A DNA stretch of 64,000 bases from Polytrichum commune (lineage: Eukaryota; Streptophyta; Polytrichopsida; Polytrichales; Polytrichaceae). Shown piece after piece: positions 35,690-47,973 of the stretch. The stretch covers positions 32,924,001 through 32,988,000 of the forward strand of contig OX485804.1 of assembly GCA_950295325.1 (NCBI GenBank). The letters run 5' to 3'. The notes under the pieces were generated by a model that saw only the letters and a program-made list of their open reading frames with translations, was not told where the DNA came from and ran no database searches. Position numbers and translations under genes: made by a program. The stretch's first letter is position 1. Each line of letters begins with the position of its first letter.

Positions 35690-36454
35690 AGCCGCCAATC
35701 CCACAACAAATGAGCTTTGATATTTTCTTCTTGTTCACACTTGGTAGTAGGAATTCCTTCAAATTACATATGTAAAATCTATTATAAAGTAAGGTTTATA
35801 AAGGTTACTCAAGAGAGGTTTAAAAAAACAAAAACAAAAAACAACAAATCTTGAGGGATCCCTGGCAAAGGATCACATCCATACGGTTTACAACATATTG
35901 AATTGTCATTGCGGTCCTTCAAAACATGATTCAACCATGGGGGGGTCAGTTCCATGACCTTGGAATATGTCAATCCTATTCCATGGCCCCCTCAAACAAA
36001 TTGTGCAGATTCATTTACTATTCATACATTCAAGTTGAATTTGAAAATTAGGGTGGAGTTATACTCCCGGCACTACGCACCAAAATTATTGTTCATCCCA
36101 TTATTACTCCCTATATATTACTATTAATATTTTAATTATCATCGAGAACACTGACATTATTCACAGTATTCTTATTATTCAAACCAACATTATTCATTAT
36201 TTGTACCATCGTCAATTTCTTCTTATTTTTATTTTTATTCCCATGTAGGTAAGATAGTGGAGGCTCATGTCAAATGCTAAATATAGATTGGATGATGAAG
36301 TGTTTTGTGATGAATGTGGAGGTTTTTTGAGGAAAACCCATCATGATCATACTTTCCACTTTTGATTTCAAAAAGTCATCGCCTAAGGATAATAGTAATA
36401 AAAGTATTTGAAAACCATTGTATGATGCATGGAGGTTCATAAGGTATGTGGGTG
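35690..36454. other. Non-coding
   Basis: AT-rich; nothing recognised. Confidence 0.4.
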
Positions 36455-36785
36455 TTATTTGGTTCCATTTTCATGTTCTCCAACTTGTACCGATTAGATT
36501 TACACAATAAAACTTGTGTTGCATGAGCAAGTCTACGATGAAATATTCATAAAAACTGGATTTGAAATCAGACCTACCCGTATTTAGTTATCATTATGGG
36601 AAGTGCAATTTTGTTGATTTTTTTAATTGAATACATATGCCTTCCCAATTGTGTTCACTAGTGAGTGTAGAGTAAGTATTAATATTTGAAGATGTGAGTC
36701 CAATCTCTTTGAAACATGTGTATTTGAAATGTTTGCTCTATGATCCTCATTGAACCACTACTAATAAAATCTAGGGGTCCAACTA
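36455..36785. repeat. Dispersed repeat family E, copy 2
   Basis: Partner of 21270-21605 in the same orientation. Confidence 0.6.
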
Positions 36786-37269
36786 AGACCAAGGTTCACT
36801 TAAGGCCAATCTACCTTAGTGTGTATCCATGACATTCAAATTAAAGGGTAAGATATGAGATTTCAAAAAAGTAATATAATTAGCCACACTTAAACCCATA
36901 CAAGGAAGTGGACATTTCCTTGCGATGCTTGGAACTCATAGGGTATTTTCTCATTATCAAATCAAGAATGTAATTAATGCCTTAAAATATATTAAAAAAG
37001 CTTTCAATACTTTTCAAAACGAGTTCTAGATTCTCAAAAGACATGTTGAACCCTTTCATGACACAGGTGTCAAAGATTCAATGAATGTATGGCCATAGAT
37101 AGAAGAGGCCATGTGTCCTTCTCCTTTCCTCCACCAACTTCAAAATGAGCGGGAATAGTCACCTACGAGTATAGTACTTGTCATTCATCCAACATCAAAT
37201 TTTAGAAAATCTAATAGAAATAATTAACTCTCTTTGTTTAAGATTGTGGCCAAGCCACTTGAGAACCAT

Positions 37270-37560
37270 CTAAGGGGTTGTTTACATCATGGAGCATGAA
37301 GTTGTCCAATGTCAAAGGGCATTTTTTTGATGGTCACATTTCATGGGCACACTTTCATGGTCCGATTTCTAAAAAAATACATTTTAAAGCCTTTGGGCCC
37401 CTGACTAGGTGTAAATTATACATGGACCAAGAGAAGTGACCATGTTCCAAAAAGTGGATGTGTTGATTTTTTTTCAATAAAAGTAAAAAAATAAAAATTG
37501 GGAAATTTTCTTCACATTTGACCTTCTCCGTTTCTTCTTCCTTTCTTTTCCTCATAACTA
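37270..37560. repeat. Dispersed repeat family B, copy 1
   Basis: Shares 'aaagcctttgggcccct', 'actaggtgtaaa', 'tggaccaaga' and 'tgaccatg' with 42630-42830. A preceding 'catggagcatgaagt' block is also related. It is non-coding. Confidence 0.6.
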
Positions 37561-38488
37561 TGGTGCAGCCAAAAAATAAACCATATCTTCTCTTGTCGGC
37601 AAGTTGCGATGAAATATTGTCATGGATGATTGAAAGTTGGATGAAAAATCACTTGGTAAGTGATAGTAATTGCAAAATTGTAACTCTATAATCCCCATAA
37701 ATGTACAAGGAATGACGAATATTGTAGCACCATAGCTGGTTCGTTCAAAAAAAAATTCCAAATAAAAAACAAAAAAAAATCGGAAATTATGAGTCCAATC
37801 AAACGAATAAGTGAAAATTAACATTAGAAAAAAATGAATAACGGAAAATTTGGACTCTTGTAAGCTCCAACCACATCAACGCATTATTAGAGGATGCATG
37901 ATTACGCGTTAATGGCTCAGCGCCCTGCTCACGAGCCTCACGAGGTTGCTCAAGTCACAGGACAAAAACGCCGAGCACTTCCCGACGGTACCCATAAAAT
38001 GCCTTGCCTTCATCTTGCCTAGTAAGTGTAGAGGAGGGGCTCATGAGGGCGAGGAGACCCAAAGGCTTATACATGGGGAGCGGCTCTACCAACCTATGCC
38101 TAGCCATCGTTTTTGTGCTTTATATTTGCAAACCATGTTGTTTTCATTCGTTAGGGGATTAGGGCATGAGCTAATTCCCGAGGTTTTGACTTGCCACCTT
38201 CCCATCTGCTTGAATGATCTTTTGATGTAATTGCTAGTTGATGTTGATACAACGACTAGCACAAATTGCCAAAGAGATTTTCGGTGATTTTGAGGGTTTT
38301 GTAGCGACAGATGCGACGAGGGTTTTGCATGAGTGCTAATCAATGTGCTCTATTCTGTTTGCAGTTTGTATCAAAGAAGTTCATGTCTATGTGTCTCAAG
38401 TGAACTATCTTCTAACTACATTCTTAAACCATATTGTTTTGGACAATATTATGGATTTTTTTTTAATTTTTAATTTTTAAGTGTTTGT
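37561..38488. other. Non-coding with a small GC-richer patch
   Basis: Around 37894-38230 the base composition is richer in GC and two short frames overlap (one of 42 codons from ATG 37894, and a 94-codon frame from 37946). Neither shows a motif. It could be a gene fragment captured by an element, but nothing supports a function. Confidence 0.3.
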
Positions 38489-39320
38489 TGTGAGATATGT
38501 AGAAGTAGTTGCATTTTGAGTTGAATTTTGTTTGGGCTAATGAGGTAGGTGGGATGTGGTTGCAATTTGCTTTGCCTTGGCATAACTCACCTTCACCTTG
38601 TCTTGAATGCTCTTGGTTGTATGAAATCCACACATAGCAATGAATGTAGTAGTAATCAATTATCTACATATATATGAAATCGTGATCTCTGAAATCCATA
38701 CATAGCAATGTGTTTAGTAGTACTCAATCGTCTAAATAGGTTACATCATATTTTCATAGAACTCTACTGCATTCCTGATAATATTGTTTTGGAGAAGGTG
38801 CAAGGGGTAACCTAATTTATCCTTGTTCATTCGGTAGTTAGCATTTGACTTACATGGGAAGATGAACATGAAATAATAGGTTTGTTTTTGTAGAAGTGCA
38901 TGTGAGTGAGATCATGTAGAAAAAAATACATTTTGAGTTGAATTTTGTGTCTGGACTATTGATTGCAACTTACTTTGCCTTAGGATAGCTCACCTTCCCT
39001 TACCTTGAATGTTCTTGGTTATGAGAGATCAAATTCTTTGAATCCATATTGATTCACTAGAACCTAATTGTCTATGTAGGTTACTTCACATTGTGAGAGA
39101 ACTCTACTACATTCATAAAAATAATGTCATGGCCTAAAGTGCAAGGGGTAACTTAGTTTGTCCTTTTTTATTCAATAGTTAGCATCTGACTTACATGCGA
39201 AGGATAGGTTGCATGCACTATTAATTTTATTTTTGCAGGACTATTTGTGAGATGGGTGGAAATAGTTGCATTATGTTGAGTTGATTTATGTATGGGCTAA
39301 TGATGTAGATGGGAAGTGTG
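38489..39320. repeat. ~350-400-bp diverged tandem units
   Basis: Three units (about 38489, 38891 and 39247 onward, the last partial) share 'gagatgggtagaa/gtagttgcatt', 'ttgagttgaattttgt', 'tgctttgcctt', 'agctcaccttc' and 'agttagcatttgacttacatg'. They are non-coding. Confidence 0.65.
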
Positions 39321-39654
39321 CTCTATCAGTAAGCAAAGAATAATATTTAAGATACACATCTCATGATTTGGAGAGGATGATGGGAGAATTTTTTAAGGGT
39401 AAGACCCGCATAGACTAGAGAAGGTGAGTTGTGTTACAAATGAATATTATACGTAGACAATGGTGGTTAGTTGAATGACTTGTACAACATTCAACTTCAT
39501 GTGTAAATTCCGAACACATATTTATGCAAATGAAAAACTGTGAAATAGTACACTTACACAATCAAAATTGTTACTTCTTTCTAGTTAGATTTCTAATACT
39601 AATCATACTACTAGAAGAAATAAACTTTGGCAATTCAACAATCTTTGTCAAGTT
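39321..39654. other. Non-coding
   Basis: Nothing recognised; probably the flank of the adjacent transposon remnant. Confidence 0.4.
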
Positions 39655-41361
39655 TTATTTCATAACAGTGTGCAAAAACACTTCAACGTCTATCTCATCG
39701 TTGTACTCTGTGTTGTATACTTGAACCTCCTCTTCAATTGTCTTGAATAATGGTGTTTTTATGATGTTCAACATAATTTGCTTATGAAATTCTTTGTCAA
39801 AAGCACGTAGGAGTCCAGTATGCTCCCAACCCTTAAGGACCATAGCAATCTGACTTGAGACATTTGTCCATGCAACATAAAACCACTCACATATGTGAGG
39901 CTTTAGTTTGCTCATTTTGAAATCCATCTGAACATCTTCACTTGCCTTCGGTTGCTTTGCTATAGCCTCCATAGTATACTTGTTAAATGTTTGTCGAAAT
40001 GCATGTTTGAATAGTCGTTGAATGATAACATCCGTAGGTTGATAGATAGTTGTGCAATTTGTTGGAATGTAAAGAATATGAATTTTGGAATGATGATTCT
40101 TCATCCACTCCCAAAATTCTTTGGTGATGTGAACACTCCAGCAATCGATGAATCAAATAATATCTTGCATTGTTGGAAGGTTCAATAGTTCCACTTGTGA
40201 GTCCTTATACGGTACAAAAATCTTCTTCACAATTTTTTTGCATGTGTCCAAAGTAAACCAATGGTTATGGCTGAAAGTCAAATTCCATCTTGCATGTTCA
40301 CAATCATACCTCCCCCCTTATAACTTCAGTAGACTTCTATTAGTTATCATGTGAAAAATTGCCTGTAAAGGGAGGCATTTTCCACTAGCTGCAGAAGATA
40401 ATGCCATACAAATTTATCGTTTGTCACCTTATCCATGTATTTTAATATGCTTAGCACCTTTCGTTTCCCATGTTATACTACCATCTGTAAGAACAATATG
40501 TATCATGGTTTGGTCAGTGTTTACAACTAATTCCGAAGGAATGTTGTGAACACTTACCAAATATGCATATCTTTGAGCCATAGCCTTCCCTTGGTCTTTA
40601 TAATATTTTGGTAGTTTTCCTGCTGCACTGGTTGCTGCTCGGTAACTCCAATTCAGTACACTCTTCACAAAATTCTTAGTCCAAACATACGAAACACTAA
40701 ATGAGGTCTTGTGCATGCTTTCTAAGAGTTCTGGAGCTTATTTTTGGATTATGGCCTTTATAAGTGGTTGAATGCAAATTGCATATAAAGGTTGGCATGC
40801 ATTTATTTGATTCCTAAGAATGGCACAAATCTCATCCTTCAGAATTGGATTAGATTCCAAGATTGGTCAACGTTGTACAGTTTTGGTAAAGTATGTGCCA
40901 AAATCGACACAATGTTTATGGGTCTTCTTCAAATCTCCATTCGGATGAAATCATTCCCGTATAGAGCTCTTAGATAAATTGTCATAGACACAAGAAAGAT
41001 CTCTTAGTTTTCTATAAGTTGACCTAAGAAAACTCCATGCCTCTGCGATATTATGATGTTGTTTTACAGCCTTGTAAATAGGAGGCCAGAGAGTAGGGGT
41101 GAACCAATTGGTGTATGAACCTCTGACCTTCTTTGGTTTGATGATTGGCTTCATCTTCTCAACCTTTGGCTTCAGTAGCATTGTTTGTCTCTCCTTCCTT
41201 GGTCTCCCTATTGGCCGCTTGAATGTCTTCTTTTTGGGCCTTGATTGCTCCTCCTACAATCTCTCACTCAAAGCGGCAAATTCTCTTTCTATATCCATCT
41301 CCCTCTCTTCCTTGCTATTAGGGATAAAAGAAAGATCAACCCGTCGTTGTTTTGGTGCCAT
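39655..41361 (-). pseudogene. Dead DDE_1 (pogo-like) transposase on minus strand
   Basis: Starts at ATG 41361 (MAPKQRRVDLSFIPNSKEE), with an AT-hook-like RPIGRPRKERQ near 41200. The DNA-binding and core parts are broken by stops, including one near 41255. The first catalytic Asp lies in ELVVNTDQT (near 40510), the second in FIDCWSVH (near 40145) and the third in TIYQPTDV (near 40035), so the DDD triad order is complete. The sequence runs to a TAA at 39655. Stops in the middle (around 40345-40355, then 40154) inactivate it. It is a different lineage from the plus-strand pogo-like remnant at 10046. Terminal repeats were not identified. Confidence 0.8.
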
Positions 41362-41916
41362 TTCTAACACTCTTCTCACACATATCAAAGTGCAAATACA
41401 TACAAAAGACCTAACACATACATTGTGCAAAGACGAACAAGAGCCACACTAAGTAAGGTTTAGGTGAATACTTAGGTTTAAGGCCAAGAAGCCGCCATGA
41501 ATGAATGAATGAATGAAATAACAACCTACTTGCATTACTGCTGGACCTTAACAAAAAAACGAATTTTTTAAAAAAAAAATCATAGGACTAAGGAAATTTC
41601 ATAAATTATATTTGTCGTTAACGAACCTTATTTTTCAATAAATAAATAAATGTTTGTTTTGAGGTGCACGAACCGGCTATGGTGCTACGGTAATCTTTAG
41701 CTAGCATTTGGTGGTTGTGACACTACACAATTACGATTAGTATCAAGCAAGACAATTAGAATTGGTGACACTAAATATCATATTTAATGTAGTTGGTTCC
41801 CATGTAGTTATGTTTCGAATATCAACTACGATGTGTCGCATGAAAACCAATGAATTCTAAATATACATTCTAAATTGTGAAACACTAAGTGGTGGTGGGT
41901 GTAGCATACTAGCCAC

Positions 41917-41949
<33 letters not shown>

Positions 41950-42629
41950 CTAGTGCTAAAAATCAACCATTTGAAAGAAAAGAAAAATTGTCCTCGGTTG
42001 TAGGTCTTGAAATTTTCTATCGCTTGCAAAGGTTGATTTGAACTAGGCTAACAAATTGGTAGCCTCTATACTACATTAGGTGCTTACATGTGAAGAGACT
42101 TTAGGACGATGTGATTACTCAAGGATTATGTCATGTGTACAATTTTTTACCAATCCATAGTAGCATAGTACCTTTACCATTTGGCTATTTATAGGCCACT
42201 ACTAATCATTACTTGTATACTTTTAATTCAGTAATCCCGGATTTAAAGGGATATAAATGCATATTAAAATTTCAGACTTAACATTTATTAAATTCAAGTT
42301 TTTGGGTTTCCTATAAATAGTCTAAATAGTGCCGATGTGGTTGAGGTACTATGGTATACGTAATTGTAATGAATCATGTGCGCGTTTTCATCAAAATATT
42401 GGGATTTGTCATATGGCAAATGCTCAAAGTTGGGTACTTCCAAAGTGAATTATAAATATCTCAAGTATGTGTAACCCCGTATGGAGGCAATAAATGGAGA
42501 ATTCTCAAATTTTTATAAGGACATTCATATGATTTTCATAGATCACAAGGAAAATAGCTACAACCTTGAATTCACTAATTGTTGTACTACTGGCATGTTT
42601 GGTATTAGGAGAAGTGGTTGTAGAGCTCA
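41362..42629. other. Non-coding, with (TAA)n microsatellite
   Basis: A (TAA)n run occupies about 41917-41948, and (GAAT)n units lie near 41500-41518. No gene seen. Confidence 0.5.
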
Positions 42630-42830
42630 AAGTGACTGTGGGCCGGTTTACACCATGAACCATGAAGTCAGACCATGGAAGATGGCCTTTTTCCATGGGT
42701 TGATGTCTTACAAAACCAATGTACAAAGCCTTTGGGCCCCTCACTAGGTGTAAACTGAATGTGGACCAAGAAGAATGACCATGCAACAAAAAATGAATGT
42801 GCTAATTTTTTATAATATGTGCCCAAAAAA
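42630..42830. repeat. Dispersed repeat family B, copy 2
   Basis: Partner of 37270-37560. It includes 'accatgaaccatgaagtc', 'aaagcctttgggcccct' and 'cactaggtgtaaac'. Confidence 0.6.
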
Positions 42831-44550
42831 GGCAATTTTTGAAAGAAAACAAATCAAGTTTGACCATTCTCTTGTCTTCTCTTGGGCTTCACTTGTCTTC
42901 ACTTCTTGTTGAGTGTGTTGAAGATGTGACTTGCCAATTTTCTCACAACAATTTTTATAAAAAAAAAGGAGCGATTTAAATTGTACATGTGACATGTACC
43001 TTGTGTTGTACTTTGAGCATTATTTGCAACCCACTTCACCATATGTAGTCGAATTCTTGAGTTCTAGATGTCCAACATTGTTTGGTGAAACATTTGGGAG
43101 TTGGTTTAAGGGGTAGGGCATGGAAGAAATGGTATGTCTCATGGGCTATGATATGATCGAGGCGCATAGAGGGCAAACTTGCTTCCCAAGATTCATTGCA
43201 TCACATAAATGTTGAAAAGTGTGCCTTCTGAGCCTTACCTAGTGGCAAGAGTTGTATGTACCCCCCCCCAATTAAAAGAAATCATCAAAAAGTTATTATA
43301 AGAGCATTTCTACCATACCACCTCTTTTGCCTCTCTCACTGTAAAACCCGCTAGACCATGTTAGTGGATTATGTAGGCCTTCAAATATGTCTTTTGGAGA
43401 CCTCAACCTTCATAATCACTCTGACATTTCTTTCTTGGTGTAAACCAAAGTGATTCCGAGACGAGTTCAACAACCAATCAACACTCTTACATAGCCCTGG
43501 GATGACTTCATGGTTCATGGTGTAAACATCCCTTGAATGAAAGCCATTTCTATCAATAGATACACAAAGTTTTTGATCATTGTCAACTTATCACTTTCCC
43601 AAATTTGAAAAAAAAAAAAAAAAAAAAACATAGATGGATAGGAAAAATGATGTAGGATTCAAAGATGAATTTTTATGTGGTCGTCAAGGATCAACAAGGA
43701 TTTCAATCTTGTGAGAAATTTCCCAACGAGGGGTGGCAGAGAATCATATGATTTTGAGATATTAGGGTTATTTGTTAAGGCTCTCAAAGAGGGACGAGAC
43801 CGCTGCTCAAGGAGAACCAGTTGAGTTTGAGAAATAACCGGTTGAAGTTGGAGACTTCAGGAGAATTAGCGAACATTTTAGAAGAATCTATGGAACATAC
43901 CTCAAATAAATGAAGCAAAATCGGAAGATGTCAACATGTAACCGGCTGGGTTTAGTATCATTAGGATCTTGACCAACTATGCCCAAAAACTTCCTGGGCA
44001 CTAGACGAGACCGTGTCTTTCATCTTCGAAAAACTTTCTATTAAGAGCTCGTTAGCTTGTTGTACGTTGGAGCCTGTTTGAAAAAATGGTGAAACATTTT
44101 AGGACTTTCACTTTCCTCCTCTCATACTTTGAGAGAATTTTAGGATCTAAATTAGGGTATGCACATTGGACATGTTGTCTTAAATCCCAAATTGGATTAT
44201 GCAAGGCTAGCTTGGCCCATCCATCCTAGTAGGACAAGCTAGAAAGCTGGTTTTTAATAACTTGACACCACTCTTCAAGTTTGTGTATGATGATTTAAGC
44301 ATTAAGAAAACTTGGGTGACTTTGTCTTAATTTTCATAAACTCAAGGTTGGGACTATACCCATGGTTTCCTTTTCCTTTTTATTTAATTTTTTTAACCTG
44401 GTGGAGGGTTTGGAGTTAAAGGATCATGTAAGGTCAAGGTATCTATAGTCGACCGTGTTTATTTAACGGCTCACAAGGGTCATGCAATGCCAACATAGAT
44501 GAGATCTATGATTTTTAAAGCAATCGAAATTAGTTCACATGGTGGCAACT
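42831..44550. other. Non-coding
   Basis: No gene seen. C9 at 43261-43269 and A21 at about 43609-43629. A fragment 'ttcatggtgtaaac' near 43510 echoes family B. Confidence 0.4.
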
Positions 44551-44551
44551 T

Positions 44552-45117
44552 GTGATTGATTGCCCTCATAAGACTTCTGACAATTGTTGTAGACTAGGAA
44601 TAGCACTATACCTTATTCCCATAGATCGACTACATGTTACTCTGAAATATACGTTTGCAGATTTGTATCAATTTCCATATTCATGGATTTTTCAAATTCG
44701 TTTACGAAAAGATTGCGTTCTATTCAGAATTTGTTTCCCTTGGCAAGAAAAATAATTCCCCACTATTGCTCCTCCTGAACGGATGCAAACTCTTACACTT
44801 GATCGAGTATAGATAGCTCAACCTTTTTCCGGGTCTGGCGTCATATTCCACGAGATACTTCGTATCGGACTAGGCCAGATGGATGTAGGAGAGCAAAGCT
44901 TTGAAATTGTAGCAGCCGGATACGTGGATAGCAATGACGTGTTAGTGGGTTATTTCCTACCCATGGGAGAATTTTTGTAGGAAGAGGATATGTTGGAAAA
45001 GTTGAAACGAAACACAAGAATTAACTCTGACAATCTTGAATCCCTGCATTTATTGCCGGCATACATTTCATATTCGCCCCGACAGATCGTCCTTTTGACA
45101 AATTGGCATGAGGCATA
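44552..45117 (+). pseudogene. Coding-like remnant of unknown identity
   Basis: From about 44764 a frame reads TIAPPERMQTLTLDRV, GSGVIFHEILRIGLGQMD, FEIVAAGYVDSNDVLVGYF and LLPAYISYSPRQIVLLTNW, broken by TAG stops near 44810 and 44977 and ending near 45117. Residue composition and codon use look protein-like. An upstream 67-codon frame (44552-44755) may be part of the same gene. I do not recognise the family. It lies just past the 3' end of the second fibrillarin gene and could be a broken gene or transposon cargo. Confidence 0.3.
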
Positions 45118-45520
45118 GGTCTTCAGAGTCTATCCTGTCCACAGAGCGTGTCAGATGTAGCAATGCTTGTGTTTGTTTAGTGTTGAGACAATCCAACAGA
45201 TGTGCGAATTTATGTTACAGTCCTTAGTAGCATTGAATTGAACAGAACGTGACTCCTACCACTAGGTTAATGCAACCCTCGATAGAGACCCGTGCAAACC
45301 TGCACAATCCGTATAACTTGAATTTTGAGATTGACACAAAGTAGTATCAAAATCAACACCTGGTAATATACACAAGGACACAATTGCTGTGTACAATGGT
45401 CCCCACTGCAGCTTGATGAAATTACAAGCGTGTCTGTATAAAAAATCTCTCTGAAACGACAAATTCTACTTCTCGCGCGAACCAGAAAAACTGAACTTCA
45501 ACTGGGTGCCTTGGGTCTTT
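45118..45520. other. 3' flank of fibrillarin 2
   Basis: From about 45360 the sequence matches the 3' flank of the first fibrillarin gene, so it is shared 3' UTR and marks the lower edge of the duplicated block. Confidence 0.6.
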
Positions 45521-47781
45521 TTAGGCCTTGGTTTTCTTAGGCGCCCGATAGCTACCAACAACACAAGCGTGATCACGTTCAAAAGGCTCCAATGTAACTT
45601 GCTCAGCAGGCTTAAACTGTTCTTTCTGCAACTTCTTCACCTCGGCGGCAAACACAGCTTCTGCTGGTACTGTTGAATCGATACAATTTGCCTGTACACA
45701 GCACACCAAGTTTAGGTACCGCATTAAATGCCTCCTCAGAAGCTCTCCCTAGACTCCTACACAACATTTACAATGAGCTTATTATGTACAAGGAAATACA
45801 TCCAGAGCCGTCTGAGAACGTAAAGGAATGAAAACAATACCTTGATGGAAATAACGAAGTGACCACCGTTCTTCAAGAAACTGTGAGCGTTCAGAGCAAC
45901 AATACGAGCCTGCAAACACCAATCGTCAAAATTGTTCTCACATTCCGTCAAAATACATGGGTGCCGCATATATCACATCAACTACACCCTTCATCCAATA
46001 TTCAGTTACCACCACAAGTTTGAAGCGTCAGAATTAGGACTTTTCTTCATACCGTAGTTGGTAGGGGAATCCATAATTCTCTTCATTCGCTTAATCACAC
46101 CAACTATGACATCAAAAAACTGTATACATTGTTTTGCATTCAATGTACACCACAACACCTTGCAAACACGACCCGGACCTTCAATGGATAAAAGCAGTAC
46201 ACCACACGTTGCATAAAATGTAGACGTCAGAATTAGGACTTTTCTTCATTCCGTAGTTGGTAGGGGAATCCATAATTCTCTTCATTCGCTTAATCACACC
46301 AACTATAACATCAAAACAATTTACACATTGCTTTCTATTCAATGTCCACCACAACACCTTCAAAACACGACCCACAACTTCGATATAGAAAGACACTGCA
46401 ACACACCCTTGCATCAAATATAAGCGTCAGAATTTGGACTTTTCTTCATACCGTAGTTGGTAGGGGAATCCATAATTTCTCATCATCTGCTTCACAAAAC
46501 CAACACTCCAAACCACCTCTACAAATAGCTTCGCATATTTCAAACTTGCCATAACAACCACTTGTCCTCGGGACCAAATTGATACAAGGTCAAAATGCAA
46601 TACCTGATCGGGTTGAGCAACATCAGCAAATATAACATCCACCATACCAACAAGCATTCGGTACTTCATTGGATGCCTAGCATCTTCGATGATGGGGATC
46701 ACGTTTGTACGCTTCTTAGCCATGTTCACTAGATCACGCCCACTCCTATGCGAAAACTCCACTGCGTACACTATTCCAGTCTGCATTCACATGCCAATTT
46801 TAGCATCATCCCAACACCGCACCTACAAGCCCTCATTATCAAAACTAGCATAACCTTCAAACAAACGACTTTCCGTCATGCCCGTACTTCAAGGGATCCA
46901 AACTTCTCATCATCTGCCCCAACATATTCAAAAACTCCTTCCAACAAAAACTTACCGGTCCAACAATATCTGATACGTGAGACACGGTTGTTCCCGATGC
47001 GGCTCCAAGGTACAGCACATGAGCTCCAGGTTTCTGCCAAATTTCAAAACAGAATCATCCAACTGTGTACAAAAAATCCAATTCCACACACCATGCAACA
47101 ACGATGGCTCATCTCAAACAAATTCTTTCACACTACGCTGAACGTGTGAGAAGAGAGTGATAAACACTTACAATCCAGATGTTGTCCACACCTCCCAAAA
47201 TAGCTGCCGCAAGCTTTGACCTAAAAGGATTCCACACCCTGTATTCCGTCTTCGTTCCATCCTCGTTCTGCAAACACAACCATTTTATCACCAAATTCAC
47301 GTACTCGCCAACTGCATCACTTTACAAATACCACCAAATATCTATCAAAACGTCTCGCGGTATCGCTTCGATACAAAACAGCATTGCCCACATTTTCGAA
47401 ACTACGATACTGTGCGCCAACCAAGATACTTACATCGACGCTGATCCTCTTCTCTCCATATACGCTCTCTCCGGGCACCATATTCTTCGTTACCAGCGCA
47501 TCTTCCTTCGCCTTGGCTACGAACACACCCTCGTGTCTGTGCTGCTCGATGATCACCTTGGCTCCTCCCTTCATGCCCCCGCCTCGGCCTCCGCCTCTCC
47601 CTCCTCCGCGCCCACCGCCGCCGCCCCTTCCACGGCCTCTGTCACCACCGCGGCCCCCTCCACGCCCACCGCCGAAACCACCTCGGCTGCCTCCACGGCC
47701 GCCTCCGAAACCTCCCCGGTCTCCTCCGAAGCCTCCACGGCCTCCTCCTCGGCCACCCCCTCTAGTCAATGGAGGCCTCAT
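45521..47781 (-). CDS. FIB: Fibrillarin, rRNA 2'-O-methyltransferase (copy 2)
   Basis: Exons on the minus strand: 47781-47434, 47267-47172, 47033-46956, 46780-46604, 45909-45841 and 45691-45521. Every exon has the same length as in copy 1, and the 312-residue protein appears identical to it, including the GAR domain and the YRAPKKTKA end. Introns 1, 2, 3 and 5 have the same lengths as in copy 1. Intron 4 is 694 bases instead of 496, because it carries one extra ~200-bp unit. Upstream introns are nearly base-identical, so the duplication is recent or homogenised by gene conversion. The stop is TAA here and TGA in copy 1, and 3' flanks diverge just past the stop before similarity resumes. Both copies look intact. 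Confidence 0.96.
46023..46092 (-). ncRNA. Candidate box C/D snoRNA, fibrillarin-2 intron 4, unit 1
   Basis: It differs from unit A of copy 1 at one position in the core. It has the AAGCG/CGCTT stem, C-like ATGAAGA and D box CTGA (46028-46031). Confidence 0.45.
46222..46291 (-). ncRNA. Candidate box C/D snoRNA, fibrillarin-2 intron 4, unit 2 (stem degraded)
   Basis: Same core as unit 1 with CTGA kept, but the 3' stem side reads CGTCT instead of CGCTT, so the terminal stem is weakened. It starts about 199 bases from unit 1. It may be non-functional. Confidence 0.3.
46422..46492 (-). ncRNA. Candidate box C/D snoRNA, fibrillarin-2 intron 4, unit 3
   Basis: Identical to unit B of copy 1, with the perfect C box ATGATGA, D box CTGA and AAGC/GCTT stem. 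It is the best-formed unit and the one nearest exon 4. Confidence 0.55.
46863..46920 (-). ncRNA. Possible diverged snoRNA relative in fibrillarin-2 intron 3
   Basis: Same sequence as 34171-34228 in copy 1. The C-box region GCAGATGATGAGAA is present, but no good D box is seen. Confidence 0.25.
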
Positions 47782-47935
47782 TGTCGCAAAATTTACAACA
47801 AACTGCAGACGCGCAGAGAGGTAGAGACGATTCGGCGCAGATGAGCGTCGGATGCTCGGGAGCTGCGAAAGACAGAAAGAGATGTTGCGCCGGGGTTTAT
47901 GCTTCGCTGGTGCGAGGCACTCCACGCTCAGGGTT

Positions 47936-47973
47936 TTAGGGTTTAAGAGTTTAAACTTCAAGAATTAGGGTTT
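47936..47973 (-). promoter_or_regulatory. Two telo-boxes upstream of fibrillarin 2
   Basis: AAACCCTAA on the coding strand at 47936-47944 and 47965-47973, spaced 20 bases further apart than... in copy 1 they are 5 bases apart and here 20. The position is about 155-190 bases upstream of the ATG, as in copy 1. Confidence 0.75.

Noticed and set aside
37894-38022. Possible first exon of a small gene (GC-richer, 42 codons)
   Set aside because: No recognisable motif and no downstream exon that continues it.
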